From positions 1 to 64,000 of the forward strand of contig CANKXO010000002.1 of NCBI GenBank assembly GCA_947487765.1: 64,000 bases of DNA. The letters run 5' to 3'. A program made the translations under genes and the position numbers. This document shows positions 1 through 6,958 of this stretch, in pieces. The notes beneath the pieces were generated by a model that was given only the letters and a program-made list of their open reading frames with translations, did no database searches and was not told where the DNA came from. Every line of letters begins with the position of its first letter. The stretch's first letter is position 1. The stretch is from an uncultured Pseudomonadales bacterium (GTDB taxonomy: Bacteria > Pseudomonadota > Gammaproteobacteria > Pseudomonadales > Cellvibrionaceae).

Positions 1-1410
1 GCTATCATCAGCTGCACCGTTATCAACAATAATATCTTCGCCATCACCGTAATCAAAGCGGTAGGTGTCATTACCATCGCCACCTATTAATACATCATCG
101 CCCGCACCGCCTATCAATGTATCTCTGCCACTTGCATTTGGTGTTACGTCTCCTCCATCTAAAATATCATCGCCATCTCCCCCTTCTAAATGGTCATCAT
201 CTGTACCACCACGCAATACATCATTACCAGAATCACCAAACAAACGGTCCTGATCATCACCACCATAAATGACATCATTGCCTGTTCCACCACGAAGCTC
301 ATCATTAGCATCACCGCCAAACACCAAGTCATGGCCGCCGCCCGCATTTAAATTATCACGATTATTTAAAATGCCATCTTCACCTAACAACACATCGGTA
401 CTATTTGTGGCATCATTGGTCGCAGGTAAAGAAAATGGAGGGAAAGGATCATTTTCTTCATTAGGATTAAAATCTCCATCAAAGTCTGGACTACCCTCTG
501 ACAAATGAACTCTAAATTCAGTAAAAAAAGCAGTTAAAGTAGATTCTATTAAGTTAAATCCTGGTACGAGCGTATTAACAGCACCACCAACAACAATATC
601 TGCCACTTCAATTAATGTACGAGGGATTAAAATATTATCATCAAAAATAGCCACCGTTTTACCATTAGACTCTTTAATCACAGTTTTATATTCGCCATCT
701 GGCGTATTGATAATGCGATAACCTTCTCTATCCTCAAAGTCACTTAAACGCTTGCCAAAAATATCTCCTCCAAATACTGCAACAAGATTAGCTAAAACAC
801 TAGGATCACTTGACAAAGCCTCATATATCGCCTCAAAATCAGTTCTATCTAAGTTGGAAATAATATCCACAACACCACTTAAAAAACCGGACACATCAAA
901 CGATGCCAAATCAAACCCCGTTAAACTAAATGCATGCTCTGCCCAATTAGCTGCATCGATAATTTCGTCTCCAGGAAATTGATCTTCTTGGTCCGCATCA
1001 ATCCATGCTTGTCGAGCGGAACGAAACATATCCAGATCTGTAATATAACCACCACTAGGTCTAGTAGGGTCAGAATTTTGGTTTACTGAATCATTAACCG
1101 CAGACAAGGCTTGCTTTGCCACTTCTTGAGATAAATAGTAGATTCCTTGATACTGCCCTTCGCCAACTGGAGCATCGCGATAGTATTCTTGCAATACATA
1201 ATTTGCGACATAAGCAACGCCACCAATACTGCCACTAAAGCTGGAAATCCGTGCCTGTAGAATTGCTCCTTCATTACCCGTCATATTGTAATAGGCCATA
1301 TAAAATCCGGTACGATCACCCGCGTCAATATGCGCTTGCAATAAAGCTAGCTCTTGAGGTGTTAAAACAAGTTTATCTGTTACGCTTAAATTAAAATTTG
1401 GTGTGGGCAT
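1..1410 (-). CDS. RTX calcium-binding repeat protein, N-terminal part (runs off left edge)
   Basis: The reading frame is open from the ATG at 1410 to the window edge, giving 470 codons with no stop. Residues 1-340 are a non-repetitive acidic N-terminus starting MPTPNF with no signal peptide. Residues ~350-455 are tandem nonapeptide repeats of the GGxGxDxhx type (GGTGNDVIYGG, GGAGDDVLIGG), followed by a GNDTYRF segment typical of haemolysin-type calcium-binding proteins. Such proteins leave by type I secretion through an uncleaved C-terminal signal, which would lie outside the window. The gene sits at the end of the exporter operon, and its Shine-Dalgarno (AGGAG) lies within the last codons of the preceding lipoprotein gene, so the two are probably translationally coupled. 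Whether it is a toxin, enzyme or adhesin cannot be told from this part. Confidence 0.9.
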   Translation of the reverse strand, partial: MPTPNFNLSVTDKLVLTPQELALLQAHIDAGDRTGFYMAYYNMTGNEGAILQARISSFSGSIGGVAYVANYVLQEYYRDAPVGEGQYQGIYYLSQEVAKQALSAVNDSVNQNSDPTRPSGGYITDLDMFRSARQAWIDADQEDQFPGDEIIDAANWAEHAFSLTGFDLASFDVSGFLSGVVDIISNLDRTDFEAIYEALSSDPSVLANLVAVFGGDIFGKRLSDFEDREGYRIINTPDGEYKTVIKESNGKTVAIFDDNILIPRTLIEVADIVVGGAVNTLVPGFNLIESTLTAFFTEFRVHLSEGSPDFDGDFNPNEENDPFPPFSLPATNDATNSTDVLLGEDGILNNRDNLNAGGGHDLVFGGDANDELRGGTGNDVIYGGDDQDRLFGDSGNDVLRGGTDDDHLEGGDGDDILDGGDVTPNASGRDTLIGGAGDDVLIGGDGNDTYRFDYGDGEDIIVDNGAADDS

Positions 1411-1413
1411 TAC

Positions 1414-2283
1414 TTACTCTCCTGTTTTCCGTGTAAATATAATTTTATCTATTTCTCTTTCTTCAATTAAAAACTGGTCTAATAGCTTTCGTACTGCTGT
1501 ATCAAACTCTTGCCAGCGATAAAGTTGGTTGCGACGAAAAATATAAGTAACGCCTTTACGTCTATAACGTGTTTTAACAATACAACCACCTCTTAAATTT
1601 ACATCTAATCGAGTACAATCAAATGATAACCAAATACCAGGATAATTAATGGGTGTTAAGAAATATTCTCTCGTATCTTCTTGGCATTTTTTTTCTCTAT
1701 GATAATTCACGCCCTCCTGCGAATCATAAACATCCGAACAATTTATGTCCTTATAGTATTCCAAATCATACTGATTCTCCTGCCGATGATAACTTTTAGC
1801 GTATGATTTTCTTTTTCCGTTAGCTATTTCATTACGTTCTTCTTGAGTTTTTTCATGATAGCTGTTCATATATGAATGTCTGTCTATATACACATATAAA
1901 CCTCTGTCTGCATAGGCTTTCGATTCTTCGTAACCAGATTGATTTGGTCGTGTAAGATTTTTTCTCACTACAGATAGTGGGAGCAAATCAGGAAGCCCCG
2001 TTTGAATTTCTATTCCTTCTTGCTCGCCACCTTTCCAATGTGTTTTATCACGTAAATAGGCTTTAGGAATACTAAATTTTAAAGAATGATTGTTTGTTTT
2101 TATATGACGACTAATTAGTGTAATACCAACTGGAATCATATCATCAGTCTTGCCCGTATTTTTTAACCAAGGAAAGGCCTTCTGTATCATTTTTTGAGCT
2201 GAATTTTGACTGCTAGCCTCATCACTGGTACAACTCATCGACAAAATTCCAGCAAATATGATAGTTATTGCTTTATATTTCAT
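1414..2283 (-). CDS. Unknown lipoprotein paired with the RTX gene (possible immunity protein)
   Basis: 289 aa. The N-terminus MKYKAITIIFAGILSMSC is a lipoprotein signal peptide with the lipobox cysteine at about residue 18. The mature part is hydrophilic and rich in Tyr, Arg and Lys, with no domain I recognise. The stop is 3 bp before the RTX start, so it is co-transcribed and probably coupled. A decayed second copy of its C-terminal ~40 residues (ending ARKTGE against TRKTGE here) lies upstream at 2446-2568, again directly followed by an RTX start. That repeated pairing suggests the lipoprotein and RTX protein work as a unit, for example as immunity and effector. This role is inference; a secretion accessory or surface anchor is equally possible. 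Confidence 0.8.
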   Translation of the reverse strand: MKYKAITIIFAGILSMSCTSDEASSQNSAQKMIQKAFPWLKNTGKTDDMIPVGITLISRHIKTNNHSLKFSIPKAYLRDKTHWKGGEQEGIEIQTGLPDLLPLSVVRKNLTRPNQSGYEESKAYADRGLYVYIDRHSYMNSYHEKTQEERNEIANGKRKSYAKSYHRQENQYDLEYYKDINCSDVYDSQEGVNYHREKKCQEDTREYFLTPINYPGIWLSFDCTRLDVNLRGGCIVKTRYRRKGVTYIFRRNQLYRWQEFDTAVRKLLDQFLIEEREIDKIIFTRKTGE

Positions 2284-2299
2284 AAGAATTTCTCAAAAC

Positions 2300-2443
2300 T
2301 TATCGTTCATCTAGAATATTGTAGTAACCCATATAAAATCCTACACGATCACCAGAGGCAATATGCGCATACAACAAAGCGACCTCCTGGGAAGTTAACG
2401 TCAGTTTATCATTTAAGCTTATAGTAAAATTAGGGGTGGGCAT
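2300..2443 (-). pseudogene. Truncated paralogue of the RTX protein N-terminus (47 codons)
   Basis: An ATG at 2443 opens a 47-codon frame beginning MPTPNFTISLNDKLTLTSQE, clearly paralogous to the first ~42 residues of the RTX protein that starts at 1410 (MPTPNFNLSVTDKLVLTPQE). After the shared GFYM(A/G)YYN stretch it diverges and stops at once. It has the same AGGAG ribosome-binding site inside the end of a lipoprotein-tail remnant. It is best read as the head of a second RTX gene whose body was deleted, leaving the intact lipoprotein gene fused close downstream (17 bp to its ATG at 2283). The short peptide may still be translated. Confidence 0.75.
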
Positions 2444-2445
2444 TA

Positions 2446-2568
2446 CTACTCTCCTGTTTTCCGTGCAAATAGAATTTTGTTGATTTCACTTTCTTCGATT
2501 AAAAACTGATCTAATAACTGGCGTACTGCCATATCAAACTCTTGCCAACGATGAAGCTGACTCCGGAA
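2446..2568 (-). pseudogene. Remnant of the C-terminus of a second RTX-associated lipoprotein
   Basis: Read from 2568 the frame gives about 40 residues, including LHRWQEFDMAVRQLLDQF and ending in ARKTGE then TAG. This matches the last 40 residues of the intact lipoprotein (LYRWQEFDTAVRKLLDQF ... TRKTGE). No start or upstream homology remains. The TAG is 2 bp before the ATG of the truncated RTX head, repeating the lipoprotein-RTX gene junction of the intact pair. Confidence 0.75.
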
Positions 2569-2686
2569 TCACACTCATCATGAATAAGAAATCCTAAAGT
2601 GGTAAATACATTTGCGCCATAGGATAAACTTTTCACTAAAACATACTCTCAAAAAACTTATTCGCTTGATTGGCTGTTAATGACAT
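2569..2686 (-). pseudogene. Short broken ORF ahead of the decayed lipoprotein/RTX copy
   Basis: A good ribosome-binding site (GGAGG) precedes the ATG at 2686, which gives MSLTANQANKFFESMF and then stops. Moving to another frame at ~2638 continues as VKSLSYGANVFTTLGFLIHD and so on into the lipoprotein remnant, so this looks like a small gene disrupted by a frameshift and a deletion join. I do not recognise the family. Confidence 0.35.
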
Positions 2687-2706
2687 TTTTCATCCTCCAT
2701 GATTTT

Positions 2707-3150
2707 TTAAAAATTAAATTTTACAACAGCATTATCAACATATACATTAACGCCATTATCACCATATTCAATAAGAGCTTCTTTCAACACCTCAATAACT
2801 TTTTTATTTGTGATATCAGTTACATTTACTAACTCAATATCAACTAAATTCCAAATTACGATATATGGCAGATCACTATAGGTAAGCGACCCGCCATCAG
2901 CCCTATCTATTTTAATTTTTATCTCTTGCCCCTGCAAATTAAGTATCCATGTAGACCTATTGCTTAGCTCTTCCCTGCCAACCCTTACTTTCATTAAATA
3001 TGAGTCTCTTTCTCTATCTATAGTCCAATTTAGTTTATGATTATCTGAGAGCCCTTTCCTTATAAGACGAGGATTCTCTCTAATATACAAATCATCAATA
3101 TTATATTTTTCTCTATCTTCATCAGAAATATATTCATTTATAAATGCCAT
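2707..3150 (-). CDS. Unknown protein in the type I secretion operon
   Basis: 147 aa from the ATG at 3150 (MAFINEYIS), preferred over the in-frame ATG at 3165 because GGGAGA lies at good spacing before it. It is a hydrophilic, acidic protein with no signal peptide and no membrane segment. The second half alternates short hydrophobic strands and charged turns (WILNLQGQEIKIKI, YIVIWNLVDIELVNV), as in a beta-rich soluble domain. I do not recognise it. It follows the 366-aa membrane protein after a 38-bp gap, in line with the exporter genes. Confidence 0.65.
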   Translation of the reverse strand: MAFINEYISDEDREKYNIDDLYIRENPRLIRKGLSDNHKLNWTIDRERDSYLMKVRVGREELSNRSTWILNLQGQEIKIKIDRADGGSLTYSDLPYIVIWNLVDIELVNVTDITNKKVIEVLKEALIEYGDNGVNVYVDNAVVKFNF

Positions 3151-3188
3151 CTTATTTTCTCCCATTTATACTTATAAATTCATAAAAG

Positions 3189-4289
3189 TTATTCTTTAAT
3201 TAAACATTCAGAAAATATAGAACGCCTTTTTTCTTTATTTCTCCAAAAAATACTCTCGTTAAACACTACCGTAACAATAGCATTCATAGGTTTACACTGA
3301 CCGATAAGGTTTCTTTCTATTGTTACTTCCTGATTTGGTAATATAGAATCAATTTTGATTCTATAATCAATGCTGTCTTTATCAATAGAATTTAAAACCT
3401 TAATATCTCGCCCACTTCGACACATCAATTTTAACCTCGGAGCAACCATATCAAGTACATGATTTGACTCAATACAGAGTTTAGAAAAGGTTCTTTCTGT
3501 CTTATTCTTAAGTTTTATTAAAACAACATTACTATCAGGCTTAATAGTTACATATGCCGCTATCCCCTCAAAATAATCTGGCTCAGCCCTATGAAGTGAT
3601 TCCCCTATTATTTTCCCTATGGCATGGACTGTACTCGCGTAAGCCTTCTTTCCAAGAAGCCAATCAATAATGTTCTGATGTCGCCCCAAAAGACTTATGG
3701 GCTTATAAAAAAGAACAATTACCGATATTTCTAATGCTAACTGTACATACCTCGAAAGATTTTCTGCGATAAAAAAGGTGTATATTACTAATAAAAATCC
3801 TAATATTGGACTATTTATTAACCTTTCGATGAATGGAAACTCCTTTCTCAAAGGTTTTCGTTGTTTTAAGTCTTTTAAATTTTTATCTATCAGTTCATTA
3901 TGCCTCGTTGCATCAAGATACTTGGCGTCAAAATTAAAAACGCTTTTACCCTCAGAAAGTACCGATAATGCTTCGCTTGCAATGGTAGTGATATAGTCAA
4001 AACCTACACGCTCAGTATATTCCGTTATACAAAACTTTGACTCTGAGCCCATGATAAAAATCACAGGGTTATTACCAATAAGTAACATAGAATAGTAAAT
4101 TCCATCCCTCATCTCATGCATATCATAGCTATTAAGATGTAGAAAAATTATCTTTCTCTCTTTATCGTAAGCACACCTATGCTTATATGCACTATCTTTT
4201 TCAGGGATGCGGACATCACTGATTTCAAAGCCATGAATAGGCGTTGTATAAAATTCTGTCTCATCCAAATAAGTTAACTCAAAAGCCAT
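3189..4289 (-). CDS. Unknown protein with a central pair of membrane segments
   Basis: 366 aa. The N-terminal ~150 residues (MAFELTYLDETEFY...) are soluble and mixed in composition. Two hydrophobic segments follow at about residues 160-205 (ILGFLLVIYTFFIA and LALEISVIVLFY), and the last ~150 residues form a charged, beta-rich domain. There is no signal peptide. The family is not recognised. It lies in the run of minus-strand genes between hlyD and the RTX gene, 33 bp after the preceding small membrane protein. A role in handling or protecting against the exported RTX protein is only a guess from position. Confidence 0.65.
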   Translation of the reverse strand: MAFELTYLDETEFYTTPIHGFEISDVRIPEKDSAYKHRCAYDKERKIIFLHLNSYDMHEMRDGIYYSMLLIGNNPVIFIMGSESKFCITEYTERVGFDYITTIASEALSVLSEGKSVFNFDAKYLDATRHNELIDKNLKDLKQRKPLRKEFPFIERLINSPILGFLLVIYTFFIAENLSRYVQLALEISVIVLFYKPISLLGRHQNIIDWLLGKKAYASTVHAIGKIIGESLHRAEPDYFEGIAAYVTIKPDSNVVLIKLKNKTERTFSKLCIESNHVLDMVAPRLKLMCRSGRDIKVLNSIDKDSIDYRIKIDSILPNQEVTIERNLIGQCKPMNAIVTVVFNESIFWRNKEKRRSIFSECLIKE

Positions 4290-4322
4290 TTATCATTCCA
4301 CTTCCACAGGGATTTATACGAG

Positions 4323-4745
4323 TTATTCACTTCGCTTTTTTTGATGATAATTTAGAAAAACCTTCATAAAAAACGTAGAATAAAACAGAGCGATTAAAGC
4401 ACCATAAAGCAATGTTTTACTTAAAAAGCCGGGTAATATTTCCATAGAAAGCCCTATAAACTTATGAGAAAAATAAGCTCTTGCCAAAATATCAACGGCC
4501 ATACAACCTGATACAACTTTAATATACTCATCAATAGCAAACACTCTACGCATTTTCTTAACAAAGTTATCCGCTGAAAAAATAACCGCCAAAATTAATG
4601 CATAAACACTCATAGATTTCGGTATTGGCCAGTCTGTATATAACTCTGCCAAAATGGATACCATCATTATCCCTAAATAGATCATTAAAAAATAACTAAC
4701 AACTTGCTTTACACTTATCTTTTTTTGAAACATAAATTTCTCCAT
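4323..4745 (-). CDS. Small multi-pass inner-membrane protein, unknown
   Basis: 140 aa from the ATG at 4745 (MEKFMFQKK). The longer upstream frame would run deep into the preceding gene, while this start lies 7 bp after that gene's stop. It has three to four hydrophobic segments (VVSYFLMIYLGIMMVSIL, YALILAVIFSA, a weaker one near residue 80, LLYGALIALFYSTFF) and a basic C-terminal tail (HQKKRSE). The layout recalls small ABZJ_00895-type membrane proteins, but I cannot confirm that. It is part of the tight cluster after hlyD. Confidence 0.6.
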   Translation of the reverse strand: MEKFMFQKKISVKQVVSYFLMIYLGIMMVSILAELYTDWPIPKSMSVYALILAVIFSADNFVKKMRRVFAIDEYIKVVSGCMAVDILARAYFSHKFIGLSMEILPGFLSKTLLYGALIALFYSTFFMKVFLNYHQKKRSE

Positions 4746-4752
4746 ACGTAAC

Positions 4753-5082
4753 CTATACCACAGGGCCAGAATAAAATGCAGGCAGATAAAGTACCCCCAC
4801 AAAAGAAATCGCTAGTAAAAACGACAACACCACACTCCAATATTGCGCTTTACCTTTAAATAGAATCACGGGCATATAGCTAATAACCGCTACTACCACA
4901 ACCATCAATACGGCGTAATCCAAACTGGCCAGAAAGTAACGCGTAATAAGTGGTACCTTCATATTAAAAGTGTGGTAGGTCATCTCATAATGGGCAGCAA
5001 TTCCTGTTTTTAATGCATACAACCAGAAGACCGTTGCCCCAAAGAAAACTGTTGTGATAAGAAAAGGAATTATTTTTTTCAC
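4753..5082 (-). CDS. Small three-pass inner-membrane protein, unknown
   Basis: 109 aa with three clear hydrophobic segments at about residues 4-24, 50-75 and 82-103, and short loops. Its ATG overlaps the stop of the previous gene by 4 bp (ATGA arrangement), a sign of translational coupling with the Cys-rich protein upstream. Family not recognised. Together with the neighbouring membrane protein it may form a small membrane complex linked to the exporter; that is inference from gene order only. Confidence 0.65.
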   Translation of the reverse strand: MKKIIPFLITTVFFGATVFWLYALKTGIAAHYEMTYHTFNMKVPLITRYFLASLDYAVLMVVVVAVISYMPVILFKGKAQYWSVVLSFLLAISFVGVLYLPAFYSGPVV

Positions 5083-5558
5083 TTCAGGAAGCCCTTTTTA
5101 AACCCATCTTTTAGTTTTTGGTAGTTATCTCGCTCTCGCCCTGAATTATGTTCGTAACACATGTCTAATGCTTTATGCATATAGTTTTCACAACGGGTAT
5201 TCTCCAACCCTAAGCTTTTACATTCATTGTCCACCCAATTCAAGGAAGCTGTCGTGTTATCAGGCGAAGGTGCCTGCTGGCAGTATTCAGTGACTTTTGC
5301 CTCACCCATGCAACCTGCAATAAAACCATGAGCACCTACCTCACAGTTTGTATCACTACATTGGCTATATTGCACTTTTAGTGCATAAGTGCAATCTCTG
5401 TCTCTCACATGTTTGCCATAGACCTTGCCTGTTTGTAGGCCTTTGAGGGTGGCGTTATACATTGCATTCTTTTTGTGTTGAAACGCGGTATAGCCCCAAA
5501 CACCCAGTCCGATGATAATGCTACACACTGCAATGCCTATTACGGTTACTTTTAACAT
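5079..5558 (-). CDS. Cysteine-rich membrane-anchored periplasmic protein, unknown
   Basis: 159 aa. A single N-terminal hydrophobic segment (VIGIAVCSIIIGLGVWGY) is followed by a hydrophilic domain that would face the periplasm. That domain holds eight cysteines (in DRDC, QCSDTNC, AGC, EYC, NEC, TRC and DMC), which fits four disulfides. The C-terminus is basic. The start lies 8 bp after the hlyD stop, so it is the first gene after the exporter pair. I do not recognise the family. Confidence 0.65.
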   Translation of the reverse strand: MLKVTVIGIAVCSIIIGLGVWGYTAFQHKKNAMYNATLKGLQTGKVYGKHVRDRDCTYALKVQYSQCSDTNCEVGAHGFIAGCMGEAKVTEYCQQAPSPDNTTASLNWVDNECKSLGLENTRCENYMHKALDMCYEHNSGRERDNYQKLKDGFKKGFLK

Positions 5559-5566
5559 AGAACTCC

Positions 5567-6955
5567 TTACCGCTCCCGAATACTCTCTTGCTTATACCGC
5601 AATAACGGCGCTAAAAAGTATTCAATGATTCTTCTGCTGCCGGTTTTTACTTCTGCACTCACTAACATACCTGGCAGCAAGTCCACCCATTTGTTTTCTA
5701 CATACAATTCCGAGGCCTGCATTTTTAGCCGCATGGTATACACCAAGCCTTGTGTTTCTGTCTCAATAGCATCGGCGGTAATATCGATGACTTCGGCATC
5801 GACAATGCCGTATTTAGTAAACGGGAAGGTGTTCACTTTAATCTCCGCAATATGACCTACACTGACAAACCCGATATCTTTATTTTCAAGCGTGGCTTCG
5901 ACTTCGAGATGAGCCTGTTCAGGCACAATGTTCATTAATAATTGTGCTGGGGTGACAATGCCACCGACGGTATGAATTTCCAGTTGTTGAACCCGACCAT
6001 TCACCGGTGCAGTGATAAGCTGTTTATTATTGAGGGCATTAGCTTTGTTCAGTTCTTGCTCGATGGCGATGAGTTGTTGCTGAGTTTGATCAATCCGCTG
6101 AAGGGCTTGCAAACGTTGCTCTGACGTCAGCGATTGTATTTGGTGTGTAATCTCTTGCAGTGAGGCCTTTATCTGTTGAGCTCTGGCTTTTTCTGCAGCG
6201 AGGTCTTGTTGCTGCTCAACGCGCTCTTGTTCTAGCTCAAGGTATTGCGCTTCGGCGCCTAAGTTTTTATCCATTAAGGTTTTGAGCGCGCCAACACGTT
6301 TACTGATTAAAGGGAGCGTGCCTTTTAGTTTATTGATTAAGGCACGATTCACTTGCTGTTCGGCTAAGCGGCTGTCTCGCTGGCTGTTGAGTGCCGCCAA
6401 GCGCGCTTGATAATCCTGCCATTGCTGTTGCAATAAGTTCTGCTGGGCTTGTTGATCGATTGGATTGGCAATGGTGAGACTGAATCGATGGCTCGATGTG
6501 GCGTCATCCAACAATTGAACAAAGTGTTGTTCGCGCATCAGGGTGTTATTGAGGTACTCTTGTTCGCGCTGTAGTTTCAGGTGATCAGCAGAGGTAAAGG
6601 TTTGATCCAGCTCGACCAGTGGATCTCCCGCTTTGACGGCCTGCCCTTCGCTGACATAGATGGTTTTAACAATGCCTTTATCTAAAGGCTGTATTTGTTT
6701 AATACGCCCACTCGGAATAATTTTACCTTCCGCCACTGCCACGATATTAATATGCCCTAAGCACGCCCAGACAATGGCAATGATAAACATCAGGATTAAG
6801 GTGTAGGCAATTTTGCGGCCCAAGGGCGATGGTGGTTTATCTTGTATTTCTAAGGCTGCGGGCACAAATTCCAGCATTTGCGTATGGCGTTTATGCTCAC
6901 CAATTTGATGGCGATTTTGCCAGGCGTCTATTAAGTGAGAGAGGTATTTTTTCAT
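5567..6955 (-). CDS. hlyD: Type I secretion membrane-fusion (adaptor) protein, HlyD family
   Basis: 462 aa. HlyD-type adaptors bridge the inner-membrane ABC exporter and a TolC-like outer-membrane duct. There is a cytoplasmic N-terminus, one membrane segment at about residues 49-72 (IAYTLILMFIIAIVWACLGH), a first lipoyl half (VAVAEGKIIPSGRIKQIQP), a long Gln/Glu/Arg-rich coiled coil at about residues 130-310, a second lipoyl half (ITAPVNGRVQQLEIHTVGG), and a C-terminal beta-barrel ending LLPGMLVSAEVKTG. Length and order fit the HlyD/PrtE family. It starts 3 bp after the hlyB stop. No tolC gene is present here, so the duct must be encoded elsewhere. Confidence 0.95.
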   Translation of the reverse strand: MKKYLSHLIDAWQNRHQIGEHKRHTQMLEFVPAALEIQDKPPSPLGRKIAYTLILMFIIAIVWACLGHINIVAVAEGKIIPSGRIKQIQPLDKGIVKTIYVSEGQAVKAGDPLVELDQTFTSADHLKLQREQEYLNNTLMREQHFVQLLDDATSSHRFSLTIANPIDQQAQQNLLQQQWQDYQARLAALNSQRDSRLAEQQVNRALINKLKGTLPLISKRVGALKTLMDKNLGAEAQYLELEQERVEQQQDLAAEKARAQQIKASLQEITHQIQSLTSEQRLQALQRIDQTQQQLIAIEQELNKANALNNKQLITAPVNGRVQQLEIHTVGGIVTPAQLLMNIVPEQAHLEVEATLENKDIGFVSVGHIAEIKVNTFPFTKYGIVDAEVIDITADAIETETQGLVYTMRLKMQASELYVENKWVDLLPGMLVSAEVKTGSRRIIEYFLAPLLRYKQESIRER

Positions 6956-6958
6956 GGC

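Noticed and set aside
65-982. Several plus-strand Pro/Ser-rich frames opposite the RTX gene
   Set aside because: They are antisense shadows of the RTX nonapeptide repeats and acidic N-terminus.
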